Position numbers and translations under genes: made by a program. Of a DNA stretch of 64,000 nt, positions 1 to 12,880 are shown one piece after another (the first letter of the stretch is position 1; each line of letters opens with the position of its first letter). Below the pieces are notes generated by a model, which was given only the letters and a program-made list of their open reading frames with translations, was not told the DNA's origin and did not search any database. The stretch is from Psococerastis gibbosa (lineage: Eukaryota; Arthropoda; Insecta; Psocodea; Psocidae). Location: NCBI GenBank assembly GCA_963971405.1, contig OZ020490.1, forward strand, positions 27,305,464-27,369,463, read 5' to 3'.

Positions 1-3000
1 AATTCATTCGACAAGAATAAAAAAAATAGCTATTTACTTATTTTATTTTTTTTAAAGGTCTTGATATGATAAGGGTGTCTTAATTTTGCTTATTTTGGCT
101 CATTGTATTGTACTTAACATTGGGCAGTTGCTCCTGCGTGTTCATCGGTGTAAATGTGGCTAAAAAAAATTCATTCGACAAGAATAAGAAAAATAGCTAT
201 TTACTTATTTTATTTTTTTTAAAGGCTCTAAAAAGATATAGGTGCCTTAGTTTTTCTTATTTTGGCTCAATGTATTGTACATAACATTGAGCAATTGTTC
301 CTGCGTGTTCATCGGTGTAAATGTAGCTACAAAAAATTCATTCGACAAGAATACGAAAAATAGCTATATACTTATTTTATTTTTTTTAAAGGTCTTGATA
401 TGACACGGGTGTCTTAATTTGGCTTATTTTGGCTCAATGTATTGTAATTAACATTGAGCAATTGCTCCTGCGTGTTCATCGGTGTAAATGTAGCTAAAAA
501 AAATTCATTCGACAAGAATAAGAAAAATAGCTATTTACTTATTTTATTTTTTTTAAAGGTTTTAATAAGATATAGGTGCCTTTATTTTGCTTATTTTGGC
601 TCAGTGTATTGTACTTAACATTGAGCAATTGTTCCTGCGTGTTCATCGGTGTAAATGTAGCTAAAAAAAATTCATTCGACATGAATAAGAAAAATAGCTA
701 TTTACTTATTTTATTTTTTTTAAAGGTCTTAAAAAGATATAGGTGTCTTAATTTTGCTTATTTAGGCTCATTGTATTGTACTCAGCATTGGCCACTTGCT
801 CCTGCGTGTTCGTCGGTGTAAATGTAGCTACTAAAAATTCATTCGACAAGAATACAAAAAATAGCGATATACTTATTTTATTTTTTTTAAAGGTCTTGAT
901 ATGACACGGGTGTCTTAATTTGGCTTATTTTGGCTCATTGTATTGTAATTAACATTGAGCAATTGCTCCTGCGTGTTCATCGGTGTAAATGTAGCTAAAA
1001 AAAATTCATTCGACAAGAATAAGAAAAATAGCTATTTACTTATTTTATTTTTTTTAAAGGTCTTAAAAAGATATAGGTGTCTTAATTTTGCTTATTTAGG
1101 CTCATTGTATTGTACTCAGCATTGGCCACTTGCTCCTGCGTGTTCGTCGGTGTAGATGTAGCTACAAAAAATTCATTCGACAAGAATACAAAAAATAGCT
1201 ATAAACTTCTTTTTTTTTTAAAGGTCTTTAAAAGATATAGGTGTCTTAATTTTGCTTATTTTGGCTCAATGTATTGTATTTAATATTTAATATTTTTTAA
1301 AGGTCTTGAAATAATTTGGCTGTCTAAATTTTGTTTATTTTGGCTCATTGTATTGTACTTAACATTGAGCAATAGCTCCTGATTGTTCATCGATGTAAGT
1401 ATAGCTGCAAAAAAATTCATTCGACAAGAATACGAAAAATAGCTATTTAATTATTTTATTTTATTTAAAGGTCTTGAAACAATATGGCTGTCTAAATTTT
1501 GCTTATTTTGGCTCATTGTATTGTACTTAACATTGAGCAATAGCTCCTGATTGTTCATCAATGTAAATATAGCTGCAAAAAAATCATTCGACAAGAATAC
1601 GAAAAATAGCTATTTACTTATTTTATTTTATTTAAAGGTCTTGAAATAGTATGGCTGTCTAAATTTTGCTTATTTTGGCTCATTGTTTCGTAGTCAACAT
1701 TGAGCTATAGCCCCTGCGTGTTCATCGGTGTAAATGTTGCTGCAAAATAATTCATTCGACAAGAATACGAAAAATAGCTATTTACTTCTTTTATTTTATT
1801 TAAAGGTCTTGAAATAATATGGGTGTCTAAATTTTGCTTGTTATGGCTCATTGTATTGTACTTAACATTGAGCAATTGCTCCTGCGTGTTCATCGGTGTA
1901 AATGTAGCTGAAAAAAATTCATTCGACAAGAATACGAAAAATAGCTATTTACTTATTTTATTTTTTTTAAAGGTCTTGAAATGATATGGGTGACTTAATT
2001 TTGCTTATTTTGGCTCATTGTATTGTACTAAACATTTAACAATAGCTCCTGCTTTTTCGTCGGTGTAAATGTAGTTGTAAAAAAATTCATTCGACAAGAA
2101 TACGAAAAATAGCTATTTACTTATTTTATTTTATTTAAAGGTCTTGAAATGATATGGGTGTCTTTATTTTGTTTGTTTTGGCTCACTGTATTGTACTTAA
2201 CATTGAGCAATAGCTCCTGCGTGTTCTTCGGCGTAAATGTAGCTTAAAAAAATTCATTCGGCAAGAATACAAAAAATAGCTATTTACTTATTTTATTTTT
2301 TTTTAGGTCTTGAAATGATATGGGTGTCTTTATTTTGCTTGTTTTGGCTCATTGTATTGTACTTAACATTTAGCAATAGCTCCTGCGTTTTCATCGGTGT
2401 AAATGTAGCTGGAAAAAATTCATTCGACAAGAATACGAAAAATAGCTATTTACTTATTTTATTTTTTTTAAAGGTCTTGAAATGATATGGGTGTCTTAAT
2501 TTTGCTTATTTTACCTCAATGTATATTACTTAACATTAAGCAATAGCTCCTGATTGTTCATCAATGTAAATATAGCTGCAAAAAAATTCATTCGACAAGA
2601 ATACGAAAAATAGCTATTTACTTATTTTATTTTATTTTATTTAAAGGTCTTGAAAAATTATGGCTGTCTATATTTTGCTTATTTGGGCTCATTGTTTCGT
2701 AGTCAACATTGAGCTATAGCTCCTGCGTGTTCATCGGTGTAAATGTTGCTGCAAAATAATTCATTCGACAAGAATACAAAAAATAGCTATTTACTTATTT
2801 TATTTTTTTTAAGGTCTTGAAATGATATGGGTGTCATTATTTTGCTTGTTTTGGCTCTATGTATTGTACTTAACATTTAGCAATAGCTCCTGCGTGTTCA
2901 TCGGTGTAATTGTAGCTGAAAAAAATTCATTCGACAAGAATACGAAAAATAGCTATTTTCCTATTTTATTTTTTTTAAAGGTCTTGAAATGATATGGGTG

Positions 3001-6000
3001 TCTTAATTTTGCTTATTTTGGCTCACTGTATTGTACTTAACATTTAACCATTGCTCCTGCGTGTTCATCGGCGTAAATGTAGCTGGAAAAAATCATTTGA
3101 CAAGAATACGAAAAATAGCTATTTACTTATTTTATTTTTTTTAAAGGTCTTGAAATGATATGGGTGTTTAAATTTTGCTTATTTTGGCTCATTGTTTCGT
3201 AGTCAACATTGAGCTATAGCTCCTGCGTGTTCATCGGTGTAAATGTTGCTGCAAAATAATTCATTCGACAAGAATACGAAAAATGGCTATTTACTTATTT
3301 TATTTTATTTAAAGGTCTTGAAATAATATGGGTGTCTAAATTTTGCTTATTTTGGCTCATTGTATTGTACTTAACATTGAGCAATTGCTCCTGCGTGTTC
3401 ATCGGTGTAAATGTAGCTGAAAAAAATTCATTCGACAAGAATACGAAAAATAGCTATTTACTTATTTTCTTCTTTTTAAAGGTCTTGAAATGATATGGGT
3501 GTCTTAATTTTGCTTATTTTGGCTCAATGTATTGTACTTATTATTGAGCAATTGCTCCTGCGTGTTCATCGGCGTAAATGTAGCTGAAAAAAATCATTTG
3601 ACAAGAATACGAAAAATAGCTATTTACTTATTTTATTTTTTTTAAAGGTCTTGAAATGATATGGGTGTCTAAATTTTGCTTATTTTGGCTCACTGTATTG
3701 TACTTAACATTGAACAATTGCTCCTGCGTGTTCGCCGGTGTAAATGTAGCTACAAAAAATTCATTCGACACGAATACAAAAAATAGCTATATACTTCTTC
3801 TTTTTTTAAAGGTCTTTAAAAGATATAGGTGTCTTAATTTTGCATATTTTGGCTCAATGTATTGTATTTAATATTGAGCAATTGCTCCTGCGTGTTCATC
3901 GGTGTAAATGTAGCTAAAAAAAATTCATTCGACAAGAATAAGAAAAACAGATATTTACTTATTTTATTTTTTTAAAGGTCTTAAAAAGATATAGGTGTCA
4001 TAATTTTGTTATGTTTAGGTACATTGTGTAGTACTTAACATTGAGCAATTGCTCCTGCGTGTTCATCGGTGTAAATGTAGCTACAAAAAATTCATTCGAC
4101 AAGAATACGAAAAATAGCTATATACATATTTTATTTTTTTTAATGGTCTTGAAATGATATGCGTGTCTTAATTTTGCTTGTTTTGACTCATTGTATTGCA
4201 CTTAACATTGAACAATTGCTCCTGCGTGTTCATCGGAGTAAATGTAGCTAAACAAAATTCATTCGACAAGAATACGAAAAATAGCTATATACTTATTTTA
4301 ATTTATTTTAAGGTCTTGATATGACACGGGTGTCTTAATTTGGCTTATTTTGGCTCATTGTATTGTAATTAACATTGAGCAATTGCTCCTGCGTGTTCAT
4401 CGGTGTAAATGTAGCTAAAAAAAATTCATTCGACAAGAATAAGAAAAATAGCTATTTACTTATTTTTTTTTTAAAGGTCTTAAAAAGATATAGGTGTCTT
4501 AATTTTGCTTATTTAGGCTCATTGTATTGTACTAAACATTGGCCACTTGCTCCTGCGTGTTCGCCGGTGTAAATGTAGCTACAAAAAATTCATTCGACAA
4601 GAATACGAAAAATAGCTATATACTTCTTTTTTTTTTAAAGGTCTTTAAAAGATATAGGTGTCTTAATTTTGCTTATTTTGGCTCAATGTATTGTATTTAA
4701 TATTGAGCAATTGCTCCTGCGTGTTCATCGGTGTAAATGTAGCTTAAAAAAATTCATACGGCAAGAATACGAAAAATAGCTATTTACTTATTTTATTTTT
4801 TTTAAAGGTCTTGAAAAGATATGGGTGTCTTAATATTGCTTATTTTGGCTCACTGTACTGTATTTAACATTAGGCAATTGTTCCTGCGTGTTCATCGGTG
4901 TAAATGTAGCTAAAAAAAATTCATTCGACAAGAATAAGAAAAATAGCTATTTACTTATTTTATTTTTTTAAAGGTCTAAAAAAGATATAGGTGTCTTAAT
5001 TTTGCTTATTTAGGCTCATTTTATTGTACTTAACATTGACCACTTGCTCCTGCGTGTACATCGGTGTAAATGTAGCTACAAAAAATTCATTCGACAAGAA
5101 TACGAAAAATAGCTATATACTTATTTTATTTTTTTTAAAGGTCTTGATATGACACGGGTGTCTTAATTTGGCTTATTTTGGCTCATTGTATTGTGATTAA
5201 CATTGAGCAATTGCTCCTGCGTGTTCATCGGTGTAAATGTAGCTAAAAAAAATTCATTCGACAAGAATAAGAAAAATAGCTATTTACTTATTTTATTTTT
5301 GTTAAAGGTCTTAAAAAGATATAGGTGTCTTAATTTTGCTTTTTTAGGCTCATTGTATTGTATTTAATATTTAATATTTTTTAAAGGTCTTGAAATAATT
5401 TGGCTGTCTAAATTTTGTTTATTTTGGCTCATTGTATTGTACTTAACATTGAGCAATAGCTCCTGATTGTTCATCGATGTAAGTATAGCTGCAAAAAAAT
5501 TCATTCGACAAGAATACAAAAAATAGCTATATACTTCTTTTTTTTAAAGGTCTTTAAAAGATATAGGTGTATTAATTTTGCTTATTTTGGCTCAATGTAT
5601 TGTATTTAATATTTAATATTTTTTAAAGGTCTTGAAATAATTTGGCTGTCTAAATTTTGTTTATTTTGGCTCATTGTATTGTACTTAACATTGAGCAATA
5701 GCTCCTGATTGTTCATCGATGTAAGTATAGCTGCAAAAAAATTCATTCGACAAGAATACGAAAAATAGCTATTTACTTATTTTATTTTATTTAAAGGTCT
5801 TGAAACAATACGGCTGTCTAAATTTTGCTTATTTTGGCTCATTGTATTGTACTTAACATTGAGCAATAGCTCCTGATTGTTCATCAATGTAAATATAGCT
5901 GCAAAAAAATCATTCGACAAAAATACGAAAAATAGCTATTTACTTATTTTATTTTATTTAAAGGTCATGAAATAGTATGGCTGTCTAAATTTTGCTTATT

Positions 6001-6564
6001 TTGGCTCATTGTTTCGTAGTCAACATTGAGCTATAGCCCCTGCGTGTTCATCGGTGTAAATGTTGCTGCAAAATAATTCATTCGACAAGAATACGAAAAA
6101 TAGCTATTTACTTATTTTATTTTATTTAAAGGTCTTGAAATAATATGGGTGTCTAAATTTTGCTTATTATGGCTCATTGTATTGTACTTAACATTGAGCA
6201 ATTGCTCCTGCGTGTTCATCGGTGTAAATGTAGCTGAAAAAAATTCATTCGACAAGAATACGAAAAATAGCTATTTACTTATTTTATTTTTTTTAAAGGT
6301 CTTGAAATGATATGGGTGACTTAATTTTGCTTATTTTGGCTCAATGTATTGATCTTAACATTGAGGTATTGCTCCTGCGTGTTCATCGGCGTAAATGTAG
6401 CTGAAAAAAATTAATTTGACAAGAATACGAAAAATAGCTATTTACTTATTTTATTTTTTTTAAAGGTCTTGAAATGATATGGGTGTCTAAATTTTGCTTA
6501 TTTTGGCTCAATGTATTGTACTAAACATTTAACAATAGCTCCTGCTTTTTCGTCGGTGTAAATG

Positions 6565-9500
6565 TAGCTAAAAAAAATTCATTCGACAAGAATAAGAAAA
6601 ATAGCTATTTACTTATTTTTTTTTTTTTAAAGGTCTTAAAAAGATATAGGTGTCTTAATTTTGCTTATTTAGGCTCATTGTATTGTACTAAACATTGGCC
6701 ACTTGCTCGTGCGTGTTCGCCGGTGTAAATGTAGCTACAAAAAATTCATTCGACAAGAATACGAAAAATAGCTATATACTTCTTTTTTTTTTAAAGGTCT
6801 TTAAAAGATATAGGTGTCTTAATTTTGTTCATTTTGGCTCAATGTATTGTATTAATTATTGAGCAATTGCTCCTGCGTGTTCATCGGTGTAAATGTAGCT
6901 TAAAAAAATTCATACGGCAAGAATACGAAAAATAGCTATTTACTTATTTTATTTTTTTTAAAGGTCTTGAAAAGATATGGGTGTCTTAATATTGCTTATT
7001 TTGGCTCACTGTACTGTATCTAACATTAGGCAATTGTTCCTGCGTGTTCATCGGTGTAAATGTAGCTAAAAAAAATTCATTCGACAAGAATAAGAAAAAT
7101 AGCTATTTACTTATTTTATTTTTTTTAAAGGTCTTGATATGACACGGGTGTCTTAATTTGGCTTATTTTGGCTCATTGTATTGTAATTAACATTGAGCAA
7201 TTGCTCCTGCGTGTTCATCGGTGTAAATGTAGCTAAAAAAAATTCATTCGACAAGAATAAGAAAAATAGCTATTTACTTATTTTATTTTTTTTAAAGGTC
7301 TTAAAAAGATATAGGTGTCTTAATTTTGCTTATTTAGGCTCATTGTATTGTACTCAGCATTGGCCACTTGCTCCTGCGTGTTCGTCGGTGTAGATGTAGC
7401 TACAAAAAATTCATTCGACAAGAATACAAAAAATAGCTATATACTTCTTTTTTTTTTTAAAGGTCTTTAAAAGATATAGGTGTCTTAATTTTGCTTATTT
7501 TGGCTCAATGTATTGTATTTAATATTTAATATTTTTTAAAGGTCTTGAAATAATTTGGCTGTCTAAATTTTGTTTATTTTGGCTCATTGTATTGTACTTA
7601 ACATTGAGCAATAGCTCCTGATTGTTCATCGATGTAAGTATAGCTGCAAAAAATTCATTCGACAAGAATACGAAAAATAGCTATTTACTTATTTTATTTT
7701 ATTTAAAGGTCTTGAAACAATACGGCTGTCTAAATTTTGCTTATTTTGGCTCATTGTATTGTACATAACATTGAGCAATAGCTCCTGATTGTTCATCAAT
7801 GTAAATATAGCTGCAAAAAAATCATTCGACAAGAATACGAAAAATAGCTATTTACTTATTTTATTTTTTTTAAAGGTCTTGAAATGATATGGGTGTCTTA
7901 ATTTTGCTTATTTTTGCTCAATGTATTGTACTTAACATTAAGCAATAGCTCCTGATTGTTCATCAATGTAAATATAGCTGTAAAAAAATTCATTCGACAA
8001 GAATACGAAAAATAGCTATTTACTTATTTTATTTTTTTCAAAGGTCTTGAAAAGATATGGGTGTCTTAATATTGCTTATTTTGGCTCACTGTACTGTATC
8101 TAACATTTGGCAATTGCTCCAGCGTGTTCATCGGTGTAAATGTAGCTACAAAAAATTCATTCGACAAGAATACGAAAAATAGCTATATACTTATTTTATT
8201 TTTTTAAAGGTCTTGATATGACACGGGTGTCTTAATTTGGCTTATTTTGGCTCAATGTATTGTACTTAACATTGAGCAATTGCTCCTGCGTGTTCATCGG
8301 TGTAAATGTAGCTACAAAAAATTCATTCGACAAGAATACAAAATATAGCTATATACTTCTTTTTTTTTTAAAGGTCTTTAAAAGATATGGGTGTCTTAAT
8401 ATTGCTTATTTTGGCTCACTGTACTGTATCTAACATTTGGCAATTGCTCCAGCGTGTTCATCGGTGTAAATGTAGCTACAAAAAATTCATTCGACAAGAA
8501 TACGAAAAATAGCTATATACTTATTTTATTTTTTTTAAAGGTCTTGATATGACACGGGTGTCTTAATTTGGCTTATTTTGGCTCATTGTATTGTACTTAA
8601 CATTGAGCAATAGCTCCTGATTGTTCATCGATGTAAGTATAGCTGCAAAAAAATTCATTCGACAAGAATACGAAAAATAGCTATTTACTTATTTTATTTT
8701 ATTTAAAGGTCTTGAAATGATATGGGTGTCTTAATTTTGCTTATTTTGGCTCACTGTATTGTACTTAACATTTAACCATTGCTCCTGCGTGTTCATCGGC
8801 GTAAATGTAGCTGGAAAAAATTCATTCGACAAGAATACGAAAAATAGCTATTTTCCTATTTTATTTTTTTTAAAGGTCTTGAAATGATATGGGTGTCTTA
8901 ATTTTGCTTATTTTGGCTCACTGTATTGTACTTAACATTTAACCATTGCTCCTGCGTGTTCATCGGCGTAAATGTAGCTGGAAAAAATCATTTGACAAGA
9001 ATACGAAAAATAGCTATTTACTTATTTTATTTTTTTTAAAGGTCTTGAAATGATATGGGTGTTTAAATTTTGCTTATTTTGGCTCATTGTTTCGTAGTCA
9101 ACATTGAGCTATAGCTCCTGCGTGTTCATCGGTGTAAATGTTGCTGCAAAATAATTCATTCGACAAGAATACGAAAAATGGCTATTTACTTATTTTATTT
9201 TATTTAAAGGTCTTGAAATAATATGGGTGTCTAAATTTTGCTTATTTTGGCTCATTGTATTGTACTTAACATTGAGCAATTGCTCCTGCGTGTTCATCGG
9301 TGTAAATGTAGCTGAAAAAAATTCATTCGACAAGAATACGAAAAATAGCTATTTACTTATTTTCTTCTTTTTAAAGGTCTTGAAATGATATGGGTGTCTT
9401 AATTTTGCTTATTTTGGCTCAATGTATTGTACTTATTATTGAGCAATTGCTCCTGCGTGTTCATCGGCGTAAATGTAGCTGAAAAAAATCATTTGACAAG

Positions 9501-9806
9501 AATACGAAAAATAGCTATTTACTTATTTTATTTTTTTTAAAGGTCTTGAAATGATATGGGTGTCTAAATTTTGCTTATTTTGGCTCACTGTATTGTACTT
9601 AACATTGAACAATTGCTCCTGCGTGTTCGCCGGCGTAAATGTAGCTACAAAAAATTCATTCGACACGAATACAAAAAATAGCTATATACTTCTTCTTTTT
9701 TTAAAGGTCTTTAAAAGATATAGGTGTCTTAATTTTGCATATTTTGGCTCAATGTATTGTATTTAATATTGAGCAATTGCTCCTGCGTGTTCATCGGTGT
9801 AAATGT
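6565..9806. repeat. Satellite higher-order repeat, copy A
   Basis: This block of monomers recurs almost unchanged at 9807-12880. Marker variants keep their order: CACTTGCTCGTGCGTG (6700 and 9940), the short TTTAATATTTAATATTTT junction (7517 and 10591), GCTCCAGCGTG (8117 and 11191), and TTTGCATATTTTGG (9735 and 12808). The spacing is 3241-3242 bp before about 7100 and 3073-3074 bp after about 7250, because copy A has one extra 167-bp monomer. The ~3.07-kb period corresponds to 18 monomers plus a 77-bp partial monomer. Confidence 0.9.
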
Positions 9807-12800
9807 AGCTAAAAAAAATTCATTCGACAAGAATAAGAAAAATAGCTATTTACTTATTTTATTTTTTTTAAAGGTCTTAAAAAGATATAGGTGTCTTAAT
9901 TTTGCTTATTTAGGCTCATTGTATTGTACTAAACATTGGCCACTTGCTCGTGCGTGTTCGCCGGTGTAAATGTAGCTACAAAAAATTCATTCGACAAGAA
10001 TACGAAAAATAGCTATATACTTCTTTTTTTTTTAAAGGTCTTTAAAAGATATAGGTGTCTTAATTTTGTTCATTTTGGCTCAATGTATTGTATTAATTAT
10101 TGAGCAATTGCTCCTGCGTGTTCATCGGTGTAAATGTAGCTTAAAACAATTCATACGGCAAGAATACGAAAAATAGCTATTTACTTATTTTATTTTTTTA
10201 AAGGTCTTGAAAAGATATGGGTGTCTTAATATTGCTTATTTTGGCTCACTGTACTGTATCTAACATTAGGCAATTGTTCCTGCGTGTTCATCGGTGTAAA
10301 TGTAGCTAAAAAAAATTCATTCGACAAGAATAAGAAAAATAGCTATTTACTTATTTTATTTTTTTTAAAGGTCTTAAAAAGATATAGGTGTCTTAATTTT
10401 GCTTATTTAGGCTCATTGTATTGTACTCAGCATTGGCCACTTGCTCCTGCGTGTTCGTCGGTGTAGATGTAGCTACAAAAAATTCATTCGACAAGAATAC
10501 AAAAAATAGCTATATACTTCTTTTTTTTTTTAAAGGTCTTTAAAAGATATAGGTGTCTTAATTTTGCTTATTTTGGCTCAATGTATTGTATTTAATATTT
10601 AATATTTTTTAAAGGTCTTGAAATAATTTGGCTGTCTAAATTTTGTTTATTTTGGCTCATTGTATTGTACTTAACATTGAGCAATAGCTCCTGATTGTTC
10701 ATCGATGTAAGTATAGCTGCAAAAAATTCATTCGACAAGAATACGAAAAATAGCTATTTACTTATTTTATTTTATTTAAAGGTCTTGAAACAATACGGCT
10801 GTCTAAATTTTGCTTATTTTGGCTCATTGTATTGTACATAACATTGAGCAATAGCTCCTGATTGTTCATCAATGTAAATATAGCTGCAAAAAAATCATTC
10901 GACAAGAATACGAAAAATAGCTATTTACTTATTTTATTTTTTTTAAAGGTCTTGAAATGATATGGGTGTCTTAATTTTGCTTATTTTTGCTCAATGTATT
11001 GTACTTAACATTAAGCAATAGCTCCTGATTGTTCATCAATGTAAATATAGCTGTAAAAAAATTCATTCGACAAGAATACGAAAAATAGCTATTTACTTAT
11101 TTTATTTTTTTCAAAGGTCTTGAAAAGATATGGGTGTCTTAATATTGCTTATTTTGGCTCACTGTACTGTATCTAACATTTGGCAATTGCTCCAGCGTGT
11201 TCATCGGTGTAAATGTAGCTACAAAAAATTCATTCGACAAGAATACGAAAAATAGCTATATACTTATTTTATTTTTTTAAAGGTCTTGATATGACACGGG
11301 TGTCTTAATTTGGCTTATTTTGGCTCAATGTATTGTACTTAACATTGAGCAATTGCTCCTGCGTGTTCATCGGTGTAAATGTAGCTACAAAAAATTCATT
11401 CGACAAGAATACAAAATATAGCTATATACTTCTTTTTTTTTTAAAGGTCTTTAAAAGATATGGGTGTCTTAATATTGCTTATTTTGGCTCACTGTACTGT
11501 ATCTAACATTTGGCAATTGCTCCAGCGTGTTCATCGGTGTAAATGTAGCTACAAAAAATTCATTCGACAAGAATACGAAAAATAGCTATATACTTATTTT
11601 ATTTTTTTTTAAGGTCTTGATATGACACGGGTGTCTTAATTTGGCTTATTTTGGCTCATTGTATTGTACTTAACATTGAGCAATAGCTCCTGATTGTTCA
11701 TCGATGTAAGTATAGCTGCAAAAAAATTCATTCGACAAGAATACGAAAAATAGCTATTTACTTATTTTATTTTATTTAAAGGTCTTGAAATGATATGGGT
11801 GTCTTAATTTTGCTTATTTTGGCTCACTGTATTGTACTTAACATTTAACCATTGCTCCTGCGTGTTCATCGGCGTAAATGTAGCTGGAAAAAATTCATTC
11901 GACAAGAATACGAAAAATAGCTATTTTCCTATTTTATTTTTTTTAAAGGTCTTGAAATGATATGGGTGTCTTAATTTTGCTTATTTTGGCTCACTGTATT
12001 GTACTTAACATTTAACCATTGCTCCTGCGTGTTCATCGGCGTAAATGTAGCTGGAAAAAATCATTTGACAAGAATACGAAAAATAGCTATTTACTTATTT
12101 TATTTTTTTTAAAGGTCTTGAAATGATATGGGTGTTTAAATTTTGCTTATTTTGGCTCATTGTTTCGTAGTCAACATTGAGCTATAGCTCCTGCGTGTTC
12201 ATCGGTGTAAATGTTGCTGCAAAATAATTCATTCGACAAGAATACGAAAAATGGCTATTTACTTATTTTATTTTATTTAAAGGTCTTGAAATAATATGGG
12301 TGTCTAAATTTTGCTTATTTTGGCTCATTGTATTGTACTTAACATTGAGCAATTGCTCCTGCGTGTTCATCGGTGTAAATGTAGCTGAAAAAAATTCATT
12401 CGACAAGAATACGAAAAATAGCTATTTACTTATTTTCTTCTTTTTAAAGGTCTTGAAATGATATGGGTGTCTTAATTTTGCTTATTTTGGCTCAATGTAT
12501 TGTACTTATTATTGAGCAATTGCTCCTGCGTGTTCATCGGCGTAAATGTAGCTGAAAAAAATCATTTGACAAGAATACGAAAAATAGCTATTTACTTATT
12601 TTATTTTTTTTAAAGGTCTTGAAATGATATGGGTGTCTAAATTTTGCTTATTTTGGCTCACTGTATTGTACTTAACATTGAACAATTGCTCCTGCGTGTT
12701 CGCCGGCGTAAATGTAGCTACAAAAAATTCATTCGACACGAATACAAAAAATAGCTATATACTTCTTCTTTTTTTAAAGGTCTTTAAAAGATATAGGTGT

Positions 12801-12880
12801 CTTAATTTTGCATATTTTGGCTCAATGTATTGTATTTAATATTGAGCAATTGCTCCTGCGTGTTCATCGGTGTAAATGTA
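9807..12880. repeat. Satellite higher-order repeat, copy B
   Basis: Second copy of the ~3.07-kb block, lacking one monomer relative to copy A. Near-identity between A and B, set against the clear divergence between neighbouring monomers, indicates recent unequal exchange or amplification of an 18-mer. After 12880 the order jumps to monomers resembling 6894 onward, so a third copy is only partial. Pieces of the same order also occur at 955-1640, 2930-3900 and 5363-6300, offset by about 5.9-6.2 kb from copy A. Confidence 0.88.
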
